A DNA stretch of 64,000 nt from positions 186,001-250,000 of the forward strand of contig NZ_JAHUXH010000001.1 in NCBI RefSeq assembly GCF_019219825.1. Direction: 5' to 3'. The stretch comes from Streptomyces sp. TRM70350. GTDB taxonomy: Bacteria; Actinomycetota; Actinomycetes; Streptomycetales; Streptomycetaceae. Under the pieces are notes generated by a model, which was not told the origin of the DNA, did not search any database, and saw only the letters and a list, made by a program, of their open reading frames with translations. The first letter of the stretch is position 1, and every line of letters begins with the position of its first letter. This document shows, piece by piece, positions 36,909 to 46,140 of this stretch. The position numbers and the translations under genes were made by a program.

Positions 36909-38306
36909 TCAGCGGCCGAAGTTGAACCAGTTCACGTTCACGAAGTCGGCCGGCTGGCCGCTGGTGAAGGTGAGATACACATCGTGCGTCCCCGTCACCG
37001 AGCTGATGTTCGCCGGGACCGTCCGCCACGACTGCCAGCCGCCGGTGTTGCCGATGGCGAAACTCCCGATGGGCGCGTTGCCACGACTGTCCAGGCGCAC
37101 CTCGACCAGCCCGCTCACGCCCGATCCTGCGCCGCTCGCCACCCGGGCGTAGAACTGCCTGGCCGGTGTGGAGCCGAAGTTGACGCCCCGGTAGAGCACC
37201 CAGTCGCCGTTGGCGAGGGCGCCGATGTTCTGGCCGCCGCCCGTGTCGGAGGTCGCCTCGGTCATCGTGCCGGACTGGCCGTCGTACGACTCGGCCTGGA
37301 TGGCGCTGTAGGCGTCCCGGTTGCCGGTCGGCGGAGGTGTGGTACCGCTCCCACCGGCCGACAGCACCTGGACGTAGTCGACGACCATCGAGTGACCCGG
37401 CACCGTGGCCGCGTCCGGGCCGCCGCCGAAGGCGTCCACGAAGCCGCCGCCCATCGCCACGTTGAGGATGATGAAGAAGCCGTGGTCCGTGGCGTTCGCC
37501 CAGGTGGTCGCGTCGACCTGGTTCTCCCGCACGGTGTGGAAGTGCGTGCTGTCGACGTAGAAGCGGATCTCCTCGACGTCGGTCGAGCGGTCCCACTCCA
37601 TGCGGTAGGTGTGGAAGCCGGACTGGCAGGTGGCGCCGGGGCAGGCGGTGGAACCGCCGATGCCGGTGGTCTCGTTGCACGGGCCGCCGGGCGAGGTGCC
37701 GCAGTGCATCGTCGCCCAGACGGTGTTGAGACCCTGGACGTTCTCCATGATGTCCAGCTCGCCCACGCTCGGCCAGTTCCAGTAGTTGCCGCGGTACGGG
37801 GCGCCCAGCATCCAGAAGGCGGGCCAGTAGCCGCGGGCCGCGGCGCCGGTGACGTTCGGCATCTGGATGCGCGCCTCGACGCGCAGTGTGCCACCGGCCG
37901 GGGGCTGGAAGTCGGTGCGGTTGGTCTCGATCCGGCCCGAGGTCCAGTTGCCGGATGCGTCGCGGCGCGGGGTGATGCGCAGGTTGCCGCTGCCGTCGAG
38001 GGAGACGTTGCTGGTGCTCGACGTCATCGTCTCGACCTCGCCGGTGCCCCAGTTGGCGGGGCCGCCCGGGTAGCCCGTCCCGGTCGCGTACTGCCAGTTG
38101 GCCGTGTTGACGCCGGAGCCGGCGGCGCCGTTGAAGTCGTCGACGAAGACCTGCGTCCAGCCCGACGGGGGCGGTGGCGCGGCCGCGGTGGCGGTCGGCG
38201 TCACCGTCGTGGCGGCGAGCGCGGCGAGGCCCAGCGTGCTCAGCACGGCGACGAGGGCCCGCCGGTAGGGCCTGTGTCTGCCGGGGGTGCCGGAGGTTTC
38301 GGTCAT
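36909..38306 (-). CDS. Secreted GH16 endo-beta-glucanase with CBM6
   Basis: 465 residues from the ATG at 38306. Signal peptide of about 42 residues ending ATAAAP. The GH16 domain (about 45-310) carries the catalytic E-x-D-x-x-E motif GELDIMENV near residue 190, plus GYWPAFWML and HTYRMEWD. A Pro/Gly/Thr linker (GGSGTTPPPTGN) leads to a CBM6-like beta-sandwich starting YSAIQAESYDGQSGT and ending VNVNWFNFG. Family members of this type cut beta-1,3- or beta-1,3/1,4-glucan such as fungal wall laminarin. A LacI-type operator lies 67 bases upstream. Confidence 0.93.
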   Translation of the reverse strand: MTETSGTPGRHRPYRRALVAVLSTLGLAALAATTVTPTATAAAPPPPSGWTQVFVDDFNGAAGSGVNTANWQYATGTGYPGGPANWGTGEVETMTSSTSNVSLDGSGNLRITPRRDASGNWTSGRIETNRTDFQPPAGGTLRVEARIQMPNVTGAAARGYWPAFWMLGAPYRGNYWNWPSVGELDIMENVQGLNTVWATMHCGTSPGGPCNETTGIGGSTACPGATCQSGFHTYRMEWDRSTDVEEIRFYVDSTHFHTVRENQVDATTWANATDHGFFIILNVAMGGGFVDAFGGGPDAATVPGHSMVVDYVQVLSAGGSGTTPPPTGNRDAYSAIQAESYDGQSGTMTEATSDTGGGQNIGALANGDWVLYRGVNFGSTPARQFYARVASGAGSGVSGLVEVRLDSRGNAPIGSFAIGNTGGWQSWRTVPANISSVTGTHDVYLTFTSGQPADFVNVNWFNFGR

Positions 38307-38372
38307 GGGCTGCCTCTCGGTACGGAGTGGGAATGCGCGGGTGCCTGTCGGAGAGCGCCCGCGGGGACTTCT

Positions 38373-38386
38373 TGAGAGCGCTCTCA
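38373..38386. promoter_or_regulatory. LacI/CebR-type operator upstream of the GH16 gene
   Basis: TGAGAGCGCTCTCA is a perfect 14-bp palindrome with the CGCT-centred form known for LacI-family sugar regulators of Streptomyces (CebR: TGGGAGCGCTCCCA). Its place before a glucanase gene suggests repression relieved by an oligosaccharide. No LacI-type regulator gene lies in the window. Confidence 0.65.
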
Positions 38387-38603
38387 GGCAAGGGGTGCGC
38401 GGCCAATGTGCTCCCGGGCACTCCGGTCGTCAAGAGGTGCAACCGAGAAAGTCTTTGCGAGGCCCGACAGTTCAAGTGATGAAGGCGGACATGCTCGGCA
38501 TCTCCGCCTGGTGCGGCGAGAGCCGGGACCCGTCCCGCACGGGCGGGGCTAGCGTGCGCGTCATCGGCACGGCCCGTCGCGTGTCGGGACAGGAGGGGGA
38601 GGC

Positions 38604-38918
38604 ATGGATCCGGTGACGGTCCACCGTCTGGTCGTCGCCGTCGTGGTGCTGGCGTGTGTGGTCGTCGCCGTCCGTGCCTGGCGACGCCGCCGGTCCGGCG
38701 GTGCTGCCGGCGTGCCGGGGCAGCGGACCGCCGACACCCGCGTGCGGCCGGGGAAGGGTTTCTCCATCACGTTCTACGACCGGGCGACCGGCGCCCGGGT
38801 GGCAGGCGACCCCGGACTGGTCGAGGCGTTGCTGGCCAAGCACGGCCGGTACGACCTGGTGGGTGCCCACTACTACGGACACCCGACCGAGGACGGCTAC
38901 GAGATCACGTTCTACTGA
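38604..38918 (+). CDS. Small membrane-anchored hypothetical protein
   Basis: 104 residues from the ATG at 38604 after GGAGGGGGAGG. One N-terminal membrane helix (HRLVVAVVVLACVVVAV), a basic patch (RAWRRRRSGG), then a small soluble domain ending HYYGHPTEDGYEITFY. The domain has a paired FSITFYDRATG/YEITFY pattern. No family is recognised. It is transcribed divergently from the GH16 gene and convergently to the hydrolase. Confidence 0.7.
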   Translation: MDPVTVHRLVVAVVVLACVVVAVRAWRRRRSGGAAGVPGQRTADTRVRPGKGFSITFYDRATGARVAGDPGLVEALLAKHGRYDLVGAHYYGHPTEDGYEITFY

Positions 38919-38941
38919 CCGCCCCGCGACCTCGGAGCCCG

Positions 38942-40300
38942 CTACGGGTGACGTCCGTCCCCCGGACGGCCGAGGTCGTACGGCCGGGGATACGGCGTCG
39001 GACGGTACGCCACGTACCGCGGCTGCGCCGCCGGTTCCTCCTGCCGCGCACGGGCGTTGAGCGCACCGGGCGAGGCGTCCCAGCGGCCCGTGGCCAGGCG
39101 GTGCTCCAGGGTGTGCAGGGCGGCGAGCATCTCGCCGGTGGTGAAGGTGCAGTGGCCGGGACCGTCGACGTACGCCTGGGCGAGGCGGCGGTCCGGGCCG
39201 GTGGCCCGGCGGTAGGCGCTCTCGGCCTGCACCGGGATCAGCGCGTCGCCGGTGGTGTGGATGTTCAGCTGTGGGTCGGTCAGCCGCCCGGTGAGGACGC
39301 TCGTGTCGCGCATCCACCGTACGGCGGCGGGGTCGGCGGAGATGCGGGGCGCGCGGTTCAGCGCCGCGAGGTCGGCGCGCAGGGACGCTCCCGCCTTCCG
39401 GTACAGCTCGGTGACCTCCTTGTACAGCGGCGAGCGGCGCAGCATCGCCGTGTAGTCGACGCCGGTGGTCCACGACGGGTTGCCGCCCGCCCGCCGCTCG
39501 GCCTCCTGGCGCCAGCTGAAGGCGGGCAGTTGGAGGAGCCCGGTGACGGCGGCGTACTGGTTGGCCTGCTGGGCGTCCCAGTCGGTCGGCGCCGGTTTCG
39601 GCTGGGTGGGGTCGTTGTGGCCGGGGATGTTGTGCAGCGCGGCGGAGAGGGCGATCCGGGCGCGGCCCTCGGGGGTCCGCTGGGCGGCGGCGACCTCGGC
39701 GGTGAGCGCCCGCGCTGCCGTCTGCGCGGCCGCCTGGTCCGCGAAGCCGGTGAGCGGGATGTCCGCCCCGGGAGCCAGCAGCGTCCTGAGCGCGAACACC
39801 GGGTCCAGCGTGCTGTTCCAGTTGGCGATCCCGCCCTGCACCAGCCCGCACATCGACAGCGAGCCGTCGAACCGGTCCGCGTGCCGCTCGGCGAGGGTCG
39901 TGGTGACGAGCCCGCCGTAGGAGGTGCCCCAGGCGAGGGTGCGCCGGGCGGTGCCGAAGCGGGACGTGAACAGGTCCAGGGTGGCCAGTTGGTCGGGGAC
40001 GGCGTCCGTGACGGCCCAGCCGGTCGTGGCGTACGAGGAGCCGATGAGGGCGTAGCCGTCGGCGAGGAGTTCGGCCCTGCTCTCGGAACTGGGCGCGTTC
40101 TCGGCCGGGTTGGGCCGGCCGGAGGCCCGGTAGCCGTGGCTGTGGAGGAGGACGGTGCCGTTCCAGTCGGCGGGTACGTCCATCAAGTACGTGGCACCGG
40201 AGGGGAGTCGGCCCTCGATGTGCGTGTCCGTGGCGGCCTGTGCGGGCAGTGCGGTCACCGCGCACAGGGACACGGCCAGCAGTGCGATACGGGTCCTCAA
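38942..40300 (-). CDS. Secreted alpha/beta hydrolase
   Basis: 452 residues from a TTG at 40300 that overlaps the stop of the upstream MHS gene (TTGA), with AAGGGA seven bases ahead. Sec signal ending AQA near residue 20. Alpha/beta hydrolase marks: VLLHSHGYRASG (oxyanion region), nucleophile elbow GTSYGG (Ser near residue 130), a late Asp (NIHTTGDALIPV) and His (VDGPGHCTF). The lid region is long. It probably hydrolyses an ester or amide outside the cell, and the coupled transporter may import the product. Confidence 0.86.
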   Translation of the reverse strand: MRTRIALLAVSLCAVTALPAQAATDTHIEGRLPSGATYLMDVPADWNGTVLLHSHGYRASGRPNPAENAPSSESRAELLADGYALIGSSYATTGWAVTDAVPDQLATLDLFTSRFGTARRTLAWGTSYGGLVTTTLAERHADRFDGSLSMCGLVQGGIANWNSTLDPVFALRTLLAPGADIPLTGFADQAAAQTAARALTAEVAAAQRTPEGRARIALSAALHNIPGHNDPTQPKPAPTDWDAQQANQYAAVTGLLQLPAFSWRQEAERRAGGNPSWTTGVDYTAMLRRSPLYKEVTELYRKAGASLRADLAALNRAPRISADPAAVRWMRDTSVLTGRLTDPQLNIHTTGDALIPVQAESAYRRATGPDRRLAQAYVDGPGHCTFTTGEMLAALHTLEHRLATGRWDASPGALNARARQEEPAAQPRYVAYRPTPYPRPYDLGRPGDGRHP

Positions 40301-41655
40301 CGAGGCGTCCCTTCCGGGGTCGGCGCGGCGACGCGGGCGGCGGGGGACTCCAGGGTGTCGGCGTGTGTCTCGCGCAGCCGCCACACCGTGAGCGCGGTGA
40401 TCGCCGCGCCGCCGCACAGCAGCAGCGACAGGGGCGCGCTGCCGCCGCCGTACGCGGCCAGCAGACTCCCTGCGATCAGCGGGGAGAACCCGGCGCCGAC
40501 GAGGGTGGCCGCCTGGTAGCCCAGGGAGGCGCCGGTGTAGCGGACGCGGGTGCCGAACATCTCGGTGAACAGCGCGCCCAGCGGGCCGTACATCGTGGAC
40601 TGGGCGACACCGTGACCCAGCGCCAACGCGAGGATCAGCAGTCCGGGGGAGCCGGAGTCGACCAGTGCGAGCACCGGGAAGGCGAGCGCCGCGGAGGCGA
40701 CGGCGCCCGTGAGCACCACCGGACGGCGGCCGACCCGGTCGGACAGCGCCGAGGCCAGGGGCAGCACCAGCAGCGCCACGCAGGAGGCGATGGTCACCGC
40801 GGTGAGCACCTGCGGCCGGCTGTAGCCCTGCTGGACGGCGTACGAGATCATGAACCCGGTCAGCAGCGACTGGGCCGTGAACGCGCCGATGCCGACGCCC
40901 ACCGCCTGCAGGACGGGCCCCGGGCGGCGCAGCACCTCCACGATCGGCGGCCGGTCCACCGGGGCCCGCTTGGCCTCGGCGAACAGCGGGCTCTCGGCGA
41001 CCTTCAGCCGGACGAACAGACCGACCGCCAGCAGCGCGATGCTCAGCAGGAACGGCACCCGCCAGCCCCAGGTGCGGAACTGCTCGTCGGGCAGGGTGGA
41101 GACGAGCGTGACCACGCCCGCGGAGAGCACCGAGCCGAGCGGGGCGCCGAGCATGGTGAAGCTGGACCACAGGCCGCGCCGGGAGCCCTGGGCGCGTTCG
41201 GCGTGCTCGACGACCATCAGGGTCGCGCCGCCCCACTCGCCGCCGATCGCGATGCCCTGCACCACGCGCAGGGTGACCAGCAGGACCGGCGCCCACACGC
41301 CGATCGTGTCGTAGGTCGGCAGCAGGCCGATGAGGAAGCTGCCGCAGCCCATCAGGACCATGGTCAGCAGCATCATCGACTTGCGGCCGACCCGGTCGCC
41401 GAAGTGGCCGAAGACGATGCCGCCCAGCGGCCGGGCCACATATCCGGCGGCGAAGGTGCCGAAGGCGGCGATGGTGCCGACCGCGGGGTCGGCGTCGGGG
41501 AAGAACAGGTCGCCGAAGATGAGCGCGGCGACGGTGCCGTACACGAGGAAGTCGTAGAACTCCACTGCCGTGCCGAGCAGTCCGGACAGTGCGACGCGGC
41601 GCAACTGCCGGGATTCCGGGGATGGTTGACGGGCGGACGTGCGGGATGGCTGCAC
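40297..41655 (-). CDS. MHS-family MFS metabolite:H+ symporter
   Basis: 452 residues from the GTG at 41655, preferred for GGGAG six bases upstream; upstream ATG codons lack ribosome sites. Twelve membrane segments with MHS marks: GTAVEFYDFLVYGT, GHFGDRVGRKSMM (motif A), LRVVQGIAIGGEWGGA and a central WGWRVPFLLS. Relatives import shikimate, proline, ketoglutarate or aromatic acids. It heads a two-gene unit with the secreted hydrolase. CAATCATTTG and the palindrome TTGCGCAA (41719-41733) upstream resemble the MarR-type sites at 42278-42302. Confidence 0.9.
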   Translation of the reverse strand: MQPSRTSARQPSPESRQLRRVALSGLLGTAVEFYDFLVYGTVAALIFGDLFFPDADPAVGTIAAFGTFAAGYVARPLGGIVFGHFGDRVGRKSMMLLTMVLMGCGSFLIGLLPTYDTIGVWAPVLLVTLRVVQGIAIGGEWGGATLMVVEHAERAQGSRRGLWSSFTMLGAPLGSVLSAGVVTLVSTLPDEQFRTWGWRVPFLLSIALLAVGLFVRLKVAESPLFAEAKRAPVDRPPIVEVLRRPGPVLQAVGVGIGAFTAQSLLTGFMISYAVQQGYSRPQVLTAVTIASCVALLVLPLASALSDRVGRRPVVLTGAVASAALAFPVLALVDSGSPGLLILALALGHGVAQSTMYGPLGALFTEMFGTRVRYTGASLGYQAATLVGAGFSPLIAGSLLAAYGGGSAPLSLLLCGGAAITALTVWRLRETHADTLESPAARVAAPTPEGTPR

Positions 41656-41735
41656 GGTGAGCTCCCTGGGGACGGGTCGCGGTTGCTCCGTGAAGTTAGG
41701 CATCGCACGTGCGGCCGTCAATCATTTGCGCAACA

Positions 41736-42161
41736 TCAGCTGAGTCCGTCCTCCGCGATCCGCAGCAGCAGTGCGTGCAGCGTCTCCCGTTCGGCCGCGT
41801 CCAGCGGGTCCAGCAGTTCGTTGGTCACCCGCAGGCCCGCCTCGTCGGTGTCGCGCAGGAAGTCGCGGCCGCTGCCGGTGAGGACGACGATCCGGCTGCG
41901 GCGGTCGTCGGGCGCGGGGCGGCGCTCCGCGAAGCCCAGCTTCTCCAGGTCGTCGACCAGGCCCACGATCGCGCTGGGGTCGTAGCCGAGGCGGGCGCTC
42001 AGCTCGCGCTGCAGCGTCCCTTCGGTGGTGGCGAGGAAGCGCAGCACCGCGTAGTGGCGCAGGCGCAGTCCCGACTCCTGGAGGAAGGCGTTGAAGAGCT
42101 GCCCGGAACGCAGGCCCAGCCGGTACAGCAGGTAGCCCGTGTCCGCGTGCAGCCCACGCAT
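41736..42161 (-). CDS. MarR-family transcriptional regulator
   Basis: 141 residues if started at the ATG at 42161; no canonical start with a ribosome site exists, and the frame stays open to 42263 (GTG) and beyond. A GGGAG lies six bases before an ATC codon 84 bases upstream, so the true start is uncertain. The winged helix is clear: LRHYAVLRFLATTEGTLQRELSARLGYDPSAIV (recognition helix) and the wing RRPAPDDRRSRIVVLTGSG. It probably controls the divergent SDR operon through the CAA-N3-TTG dyads and perhaps the MHS gene. Confidence 0.85.
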   Translation of the reverse strand: MRGLHADTGYLLYRLGLRSGQLFNAFLQESGLRLRHYAVLRFLATTEGTLQRELSARLGYDPSAIVGLVDDLEKLGFAERRPAPDDRRSRIVVLTGSGRDFLRDTDEAGLRVTNELLDPLDAAERETLHALLLRIAEDGLS

Positions 42162-42277
42162 CCACGGCTCGTTCGCGTCGATGGGCTTCGGGGTGACGTG
42201 CTGGCGTGTGATGGCGGGCTCCCTGTGTGCTCGGCGGGTCCTGAAGAGTCCAGCATGGCGCACCGGTAGGGCATCAA

Positions 42278-42302
42278 CAACTATTGACGTCACCAATTAT
42301 TG
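42278..42302. promoter_or_regulatory. Two CAA-N3-TTG dyads between marR and the SDR operon
   Basis: CAACTATTG (42278-42286) and CAATTATTG (42294-42302) lie 16 bases apart on the same DNA face within an AT-rich patch, 60-85 bases before the SDR start. They are embedded in 12-base direct repeats (CAACAACTATTG and CACCAATTATTG). This is the usual form and place for a MarR-family operator. Confidence 0.55.
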
Positions 42303-42363
42303 CTCTTAGCTTCGATCTCGAAGCCGCACCTTCGTAGTCGCACCTCCTGTGAAGGGACCCCCT

Positions 42364-43281
42364 GTGCCCAGCATCGATCTCACCGGCAAGGCCGCCGTCG
42401 TCACCGGCAGTGGCCGGGGCCTCGGCCTCGCCTACGCGCACGCCCTGGCCGCCCACGGCGCATCCGTGGTCGTCAACGACATCGACGAGGCCGTGGCCGG
42501 GGCGGCCGTGAAGTCCATCACCGAGGCGGGCGGCACCGCCGTGGCCGAGGTGGTCGCGGTCGGCACGTCCGAGACCGCCGACCGGCTGGTGGGACGCGCG
42601 GTCGAGGAGTTCGGCCGGCTCGACGTGCTCGTCACCAACGCGGGCATCCTGCGCGACAAGGTGCTGTGGAAGATGACCGACGACGACTTCGACGCGGTGA
42701 TCACCACGCACCTGAAGGGCACGTTCACCTGCGCCCGCGCCGCCGCCGTCCGGATGCGCGAGCAGGGCGAGGGCGGCAGCCTGATCCTGGTCGGCTCACC
42801 GGCCGGGCAGCGCGGCAACTTCGGGCAGACCAACTACGCCGCCGCCAAGGCCGGTATCGCCGCCATGGCCCGGACCTGGTCGATGGAGCTGGGCCGGGCG
42901 AACATCACCGTCAACGCGATCGTGCCGGTCGCCGCGACCGCGATGACCGAGACCGTCCCCGCCTTCGCCCCGTACATCGAGGCGATGAGGAACGGCGAGC
43001 CGCTGCCGGACTTCCTGCGCAAGGGCGAGGGCTTCGGCACCCCCGAGGACTGCGCGGCCGTGGTGCCGTTCCTCGCGTCCGAGCAGGCGCGTGGTGTGAC
43101 CGGTCAGTGCATCGGCATCGGGGGCGACAAGGTGGCACTCTGGTCGCATCCGCAGGAGATCAGGGCGGCGTACGCCGACGGCGGCTGGACGCCGGACAGC
43201 CTGGCCGACGCCTGGGCCACCTCGGTCGGCGCCGAACTGCAGACGGTCGGCATTCCGGCGCCGAAGCTCCCGGAGGCGTGA
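42364..43281 (+). CDS. Short-chain dehydrogenase/reductase
   Basis: 305 residues from the GTG at 42364, with AAGGGA before it. Classical SDR: cofactor loop TGSGRGLGLAYA, NDID, NAGI, catalytic Ser (GSPAGQ region) and Y-A-A-A-K near residue 160. It is longer at the C-terminus than average (WSHPQEI onward), like the 3-hydroxyacyl-CoA dehydrogenase type linked to MaoC enzymes. It likely oxidises a hydroxyacyl-CoA or related alcohol. It is first in a four-gene plus-strand operon and overlaps the next gene by one base. Confidence 0.9.
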   Translation: MPSIDLTGKAAVVTGSGRGLGLAYAHALAAHGASVVVNDIDEAVAGAAVKSITEAGGTAVAEVVAVGTSETADRLVGRAVEEFGRLDVLVTNAGILRDKVLWKMTDDDFDAVITTHLKGTFTCARAAAVRMREQGEGGSLILVGSPAGQRGNFGQTNYAAAKAGIAAMARTWSMELGRANITVNAIVPVAATAMTETVPAFAPYIEAMRNGEPLPDFLRKGEGFGTPEDCAAVVPFLASEQARGVTGQCIGIGGDKVALWSHPQEIRAAYADGGWTPDSLADAWATSVGAELQTVGIPAPKLPEA

Positions 43282-44156
43282 TGGACATCAGCGAACTGGC
43301 CGCCATCGACGTCCACACCCACGCGGAGGTGTCCTCCAAGGGCCACTCCTCCCTGGACGACGACCTGCACGACGCCTCCTCCGCCTACTTCAAGGTCGAG
43401 GGCAAGCGGAAGCCGACGCTTGAGGAGACGGCGGCGTACTACCGCGAGCGGAAGATGGCCGCCGTGATCTTCACGGTCGACGCCGAGTCCGCCACCGGCA
43501 CCCCGCCCGTCCCGAACGAGGAGGTCGCCGAGGCCGCCGCCGCCAACGCCGACGTCCTGATCCCCTTCGCCTCCATCGACCCCTTCCGCGGGAAGGCGGG
43601 CGTGCGGCAGGCCCGCCGCCTGGTCGAGGAGTACGGGGTGAAGGGCTTCAAGTTCCACCCCAGCATCCAGGGCTTCTTCCCCAACGACCGCGCGGTGGCG
43701 TACGACCTGTACGAGGTGATCGAGGAGACCGGCACCATCGCCCTGTTCCACACCGGCCAGACCGGCATCGGCGCGGGCGTGCCCGGCGGCGGCGGGATCC
43801 GCCTGAAGTACTCCAACCCCCTCCACGTCGACGACGTCGCCGCCGACTTCCCGCACCTGAGGATCATCCTGGCGCACCCGTCCTTCCCCTGGCAGGACGA
43901 GGCCCTCGCCGTCGCCACGCACAAGCCCGGCGTGCACATCGACCTCTCCGGCTGGTCGCCGAAGTACTTCCCGCCGCAGCTGGTGCAGTACGCCAACACA
44001 CTGCTGAAGGACAAGGTCCTCTTCGGCTCCGACTTCCCCGTCCTCACCCCCGACCGCTGGCTCGCCGACTTCGCCAAGCTGTCGATCAAGGACGAGGTCA
44101 GGCCGAAGATCCTCAAGGAGAACGCCGCCCGCCTGCTCGGGCTGACGAAACCGTAA
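43281..44156 (+). CDS. Amidohydrolase family 2 (ACMSD-like) protein
   Basis: 291 residues; ATG at 43281 overlaps the SDR stop (TGATG). Metal-binding IDVHTHAE begins the barrel, FKFHPSIQGF and ILAHPSFPWQDEAL supply further His residues, and LFGSDFPVL holds the late Asp. This is the amidohydrolase-2 fold used by decarboxylases and hydrolases of aromatic or cyclic acids such as ACMSD and gamma-resorcylate decarboxylase. Within this operon it probably acts on an aromatic-type or ring-fission intermediate. Confidence 0.88.
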   Translation: MDISELAAIDVHTHAEVSSKGHSSLDDDLHDASSAYFKVEGKRKPTLEETAAYYRERKMAAVIFTVDAESATGTPPVPNEEVAEAAAANADVLIPFASIDPFRGKAGVRQARRLVEEYGVKGFKFHPSIQGFFPNDRAVAYDLYEVIEETGTIALFHTGQTGIGAGVPGGGGIRLKYSNPLHVDDVAADFPHLRIILAHPSFPWQDEALAVATHKPGVHIDLSGWSPKYFPPQLVQYANTLLKDKVLFGSDFPVLTPDRWLADFAKLSIKDEVRPKILKENAARLLGLTKP

Positions 44157-44167
44157 GGGGCGCGCCG

Positions 44168-45673
44168 ATGCGCAACGAGGGACTGGGGTCATGGCCCGCA
44201 CGCCGGGCCCGCAAGACCCCCCACCGCACCGCTTTGATCCACGGCGGGCAGTCGACCGACTACCGCGCCCTGCACCACCGCACCACCCGCCTCGCCCACG
44301 CCCTGCGCGCCCGGGGCGTGCGGCGCGGTGACCGGATCGCCTACCTCGGCCCGAACCACCCCTCCTACCTGGAGACGCTGTTCGCGGCGGGCACGCTCGG
44401 CGCGGTCTTCGTCCCGCTCAACATCCGCCTCACCGGCCCCGAGATCGCCTACCAGCTCGCGGACTCCGGGGCCAGGGCGCTGGTCTTCGGTCCTGCGTAC
44501 GCGGGGCTCGTCGCGGGGCTGCCCGGCAGCACGGACGTACGCACGTACGTCGAGGTCGGCCCCGAGTACGAGGCCGCGATCGGGGGGGCGTCCGAGGAGC
44601 CGATCGACGAACCGGTCGGCGCCGACGACACCTGCATCATCATGTACACCTCGGGGACGACCGGCCGCCCCAAGGGCGCGATGCTCACCCACGGCAACCT
44701 GACCTGGAACGCGATCAACGTCCTGGTCGACACCGACCTGATCGCCGACGAACGCGCCCTGGTCTCCGCTCCGTTGTTCCACACCGCCGGGCTGAACATG
44801 CTGACCCTGCCGGTGCTGCTCAAGGGCGGCACCTGCGTGCTGGTCGAGGCGTTCGATCCGGCGGCCACCTTCGACCTGATCGAACGGCACCGGATCACCT
44901 TCATGTTCGGGGTGCCGACGATGTTCGACCAGGTGGCCCGGCATCCGCGCTGGCCGGACGCCGACCTGTCCTCCCTGCGGATCCTGACCTGCGGCGGCTC
45001 CCCGGTGCCGACCCCGCTGATCGTGGCGTACCAGGAACGCGGCCTGACCTTCCTCCAGGGCTACGGCATGACGGAGGCCGCGCCCGGGACGCTGTTCCTC
45101 GACGCCGAGCACGCCGTCAGCAAGGCCGGTTCGGCGGGTGTGCCGCACTTCTTCAGCGACGTACGGGTGGTCAGGCCCGACCTCGCGCCGGTGGACGTCG
45201 GCGAGGTGGGCGAGGTCATGGTGCGCGGGCCACACGTCATGCCCGGCTACTGGGGGCTGCCCGAGGAGACGGCCGCCTCTTTCGCCGATGGCTGGTTCCG
45301 CAGCGGTGACGCCGCCCAGGTCGACGAGGACGGTTACGTGTTCATCGTCGACCGCATCAAGGACATGATCATCTCCGGTGGGGAGAACATCTACCCCGCC
45401 GAGGTCGAGGACCAGCTCCTCGCCCACCCGGACATCGTCGAGTGCGCGGTGATCGGCGTACCGGACGACACGTGGGGCGAGGTGCCGCGCGCGGTGGTCG
45501 TGCCGCGCGAGGGCGCCGCGCTGGACCCCGACGAGGTCCTTGCCTCCCTGTCCGGACGCCTCGCCAAGTACAAGATCCCCAAATCCATGGTGATCGCGGA
45601 CGAACTGCCGCGCACCGCCTCCGGAAAGCTCCGGAAGTCCCGGGTCCGCAAGGCCTACGGCAACTCCCAGTGA
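44168..45673 (+). CDS. Acyl-CoA synthetase (AMP-forming)
   Basis: 501 residues from the ATG at 44168. ANL-superfamily marks in order: P-loop MYTSGTTGRPKGAM near residue 158, GYGMTEAAPG, FRSGDAAQVDEDGY, DRIKDMIISGGENIYP and the adenylation Lys in ASGKLRKSRVRK. Length and motif spacing match fatty-acid or aromatic-acid CoA ligases. It should activate the pathway acid as its CoA thioester for the SDR and MaoC steps. It lies 11 bases after the amidohydrolase and 11 before maoC. Confidence 0.94.
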   Translation: MRNEGLGSWPARRARKTPHRTALIHGGQSTDYRALHHRTTRLAHALRARGVRRGDRIAYLGPNHPSYLETLFAAGTLGAVFVPLNIRLTGPEIAYQLADSGARALVFGPAYAGLVAGLPGSTDVRTYVEVGPEYEAAIGGASEEPIDEPVGADDTCIIMYTSGTTGRPKGAMLTHGNLTWNAINVLVDTDLIADERALVSAPLFHTAGLNMLTLPVLLKGGTCVLVEAFDPAATFDLIERHRITFMFGVPTMFDQVARHPRWPDADLSSLRILTCGGSPVPTPLIVAYQERGLTFLQGYGMTEAAPGTLFLDAEHAVSKAGSAGVPHFFSDVRVVRPDLAPVDVGEVGEVMVRGPHVMPGYWGLPEETAASFADGWFRSGDAAQVDEDGYVFIVDRIKDMIISGGENIYPAEVEDQLLAHPDIVECAVIGVPDDTWGEVPRAVVVPREGAALDPDEVLASLSGRLAKYKIPKSMVIADELPRTASGKLRKSRVRKAYGNSQ

Positions 45674-45684
45674 AGGACAGCTGC

Positions 45685-46140
45685 ATGAGCATCACCGTCA
45701 ACGGTCTCGACGAACTGAAGAAGCTCGCCGGAAGCGACCTGGGCACCAGTGAGTGGATCGAGGTCACCCAGGAGCGGATCGACACCTTCGCCGACGCGAC
45801 CGGCGACCACCAGTGGATCCACGTGGACCCCGAGCGCGCCAAGGACGGCCCCTTCGGTGCCCCCATCGCCCACGGCTACCTCACCCTCTCCCTCTTCATC
45901 CCGCTGTTCACCGAGCTGCTGGACGTCCAGGGCGTCACCACCAAGGTCAACTACGGCCTGAACAAGGTGCGCTTCCCGTCACCCGTGAAGGTCGGCTCGC
46001 GCATCCGGCTGGCCGGGAGGCTGGCGGAGGTCGAGGAGGTGCCGGGCGGGGTGCAGATCACCGTCGACGGCACCATCGAGATCGAGGGCGGCGCCAAGCC
46101 CGCCGCCGTACTGCAGAGCCTGTCGCGGTTCTACGCCTGA
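45685..46140 (+). CDS. MaoC-like dehydratase (hot-dog fold)
   Basis: 151 residues from the ATG at 45685. The hydratase-2 motif is intact: FADATGDHQWIHVDPERA with catalytic Asp and His, then GPFGAPIAHGYLTLSL and NYGLNKVRFPSPVKVGS. It hydrates enoyl-CoA or dehydrates hydroxyacyl-CoA. With the acyl-CoA synthetase and SDR this gives a short CoA-bound oxidation route. The 3' end overlaps the convergent paaX-like gene by 10 bases. Confidence 0.93.
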   Translation: MSITVNGLDELKKLAGSDLGTSEWIEVTQERIDTFADATGDHQWIHVDPERAKDGPFGAPIAHGYLTLSLFIPLFTELLDVQGVTTKVNYGLNKVRFPSPVKVGSRIRLAGRLAEVEEVPGGVQITVDGTIEIEGGAKPAAVLQSLSRFYA

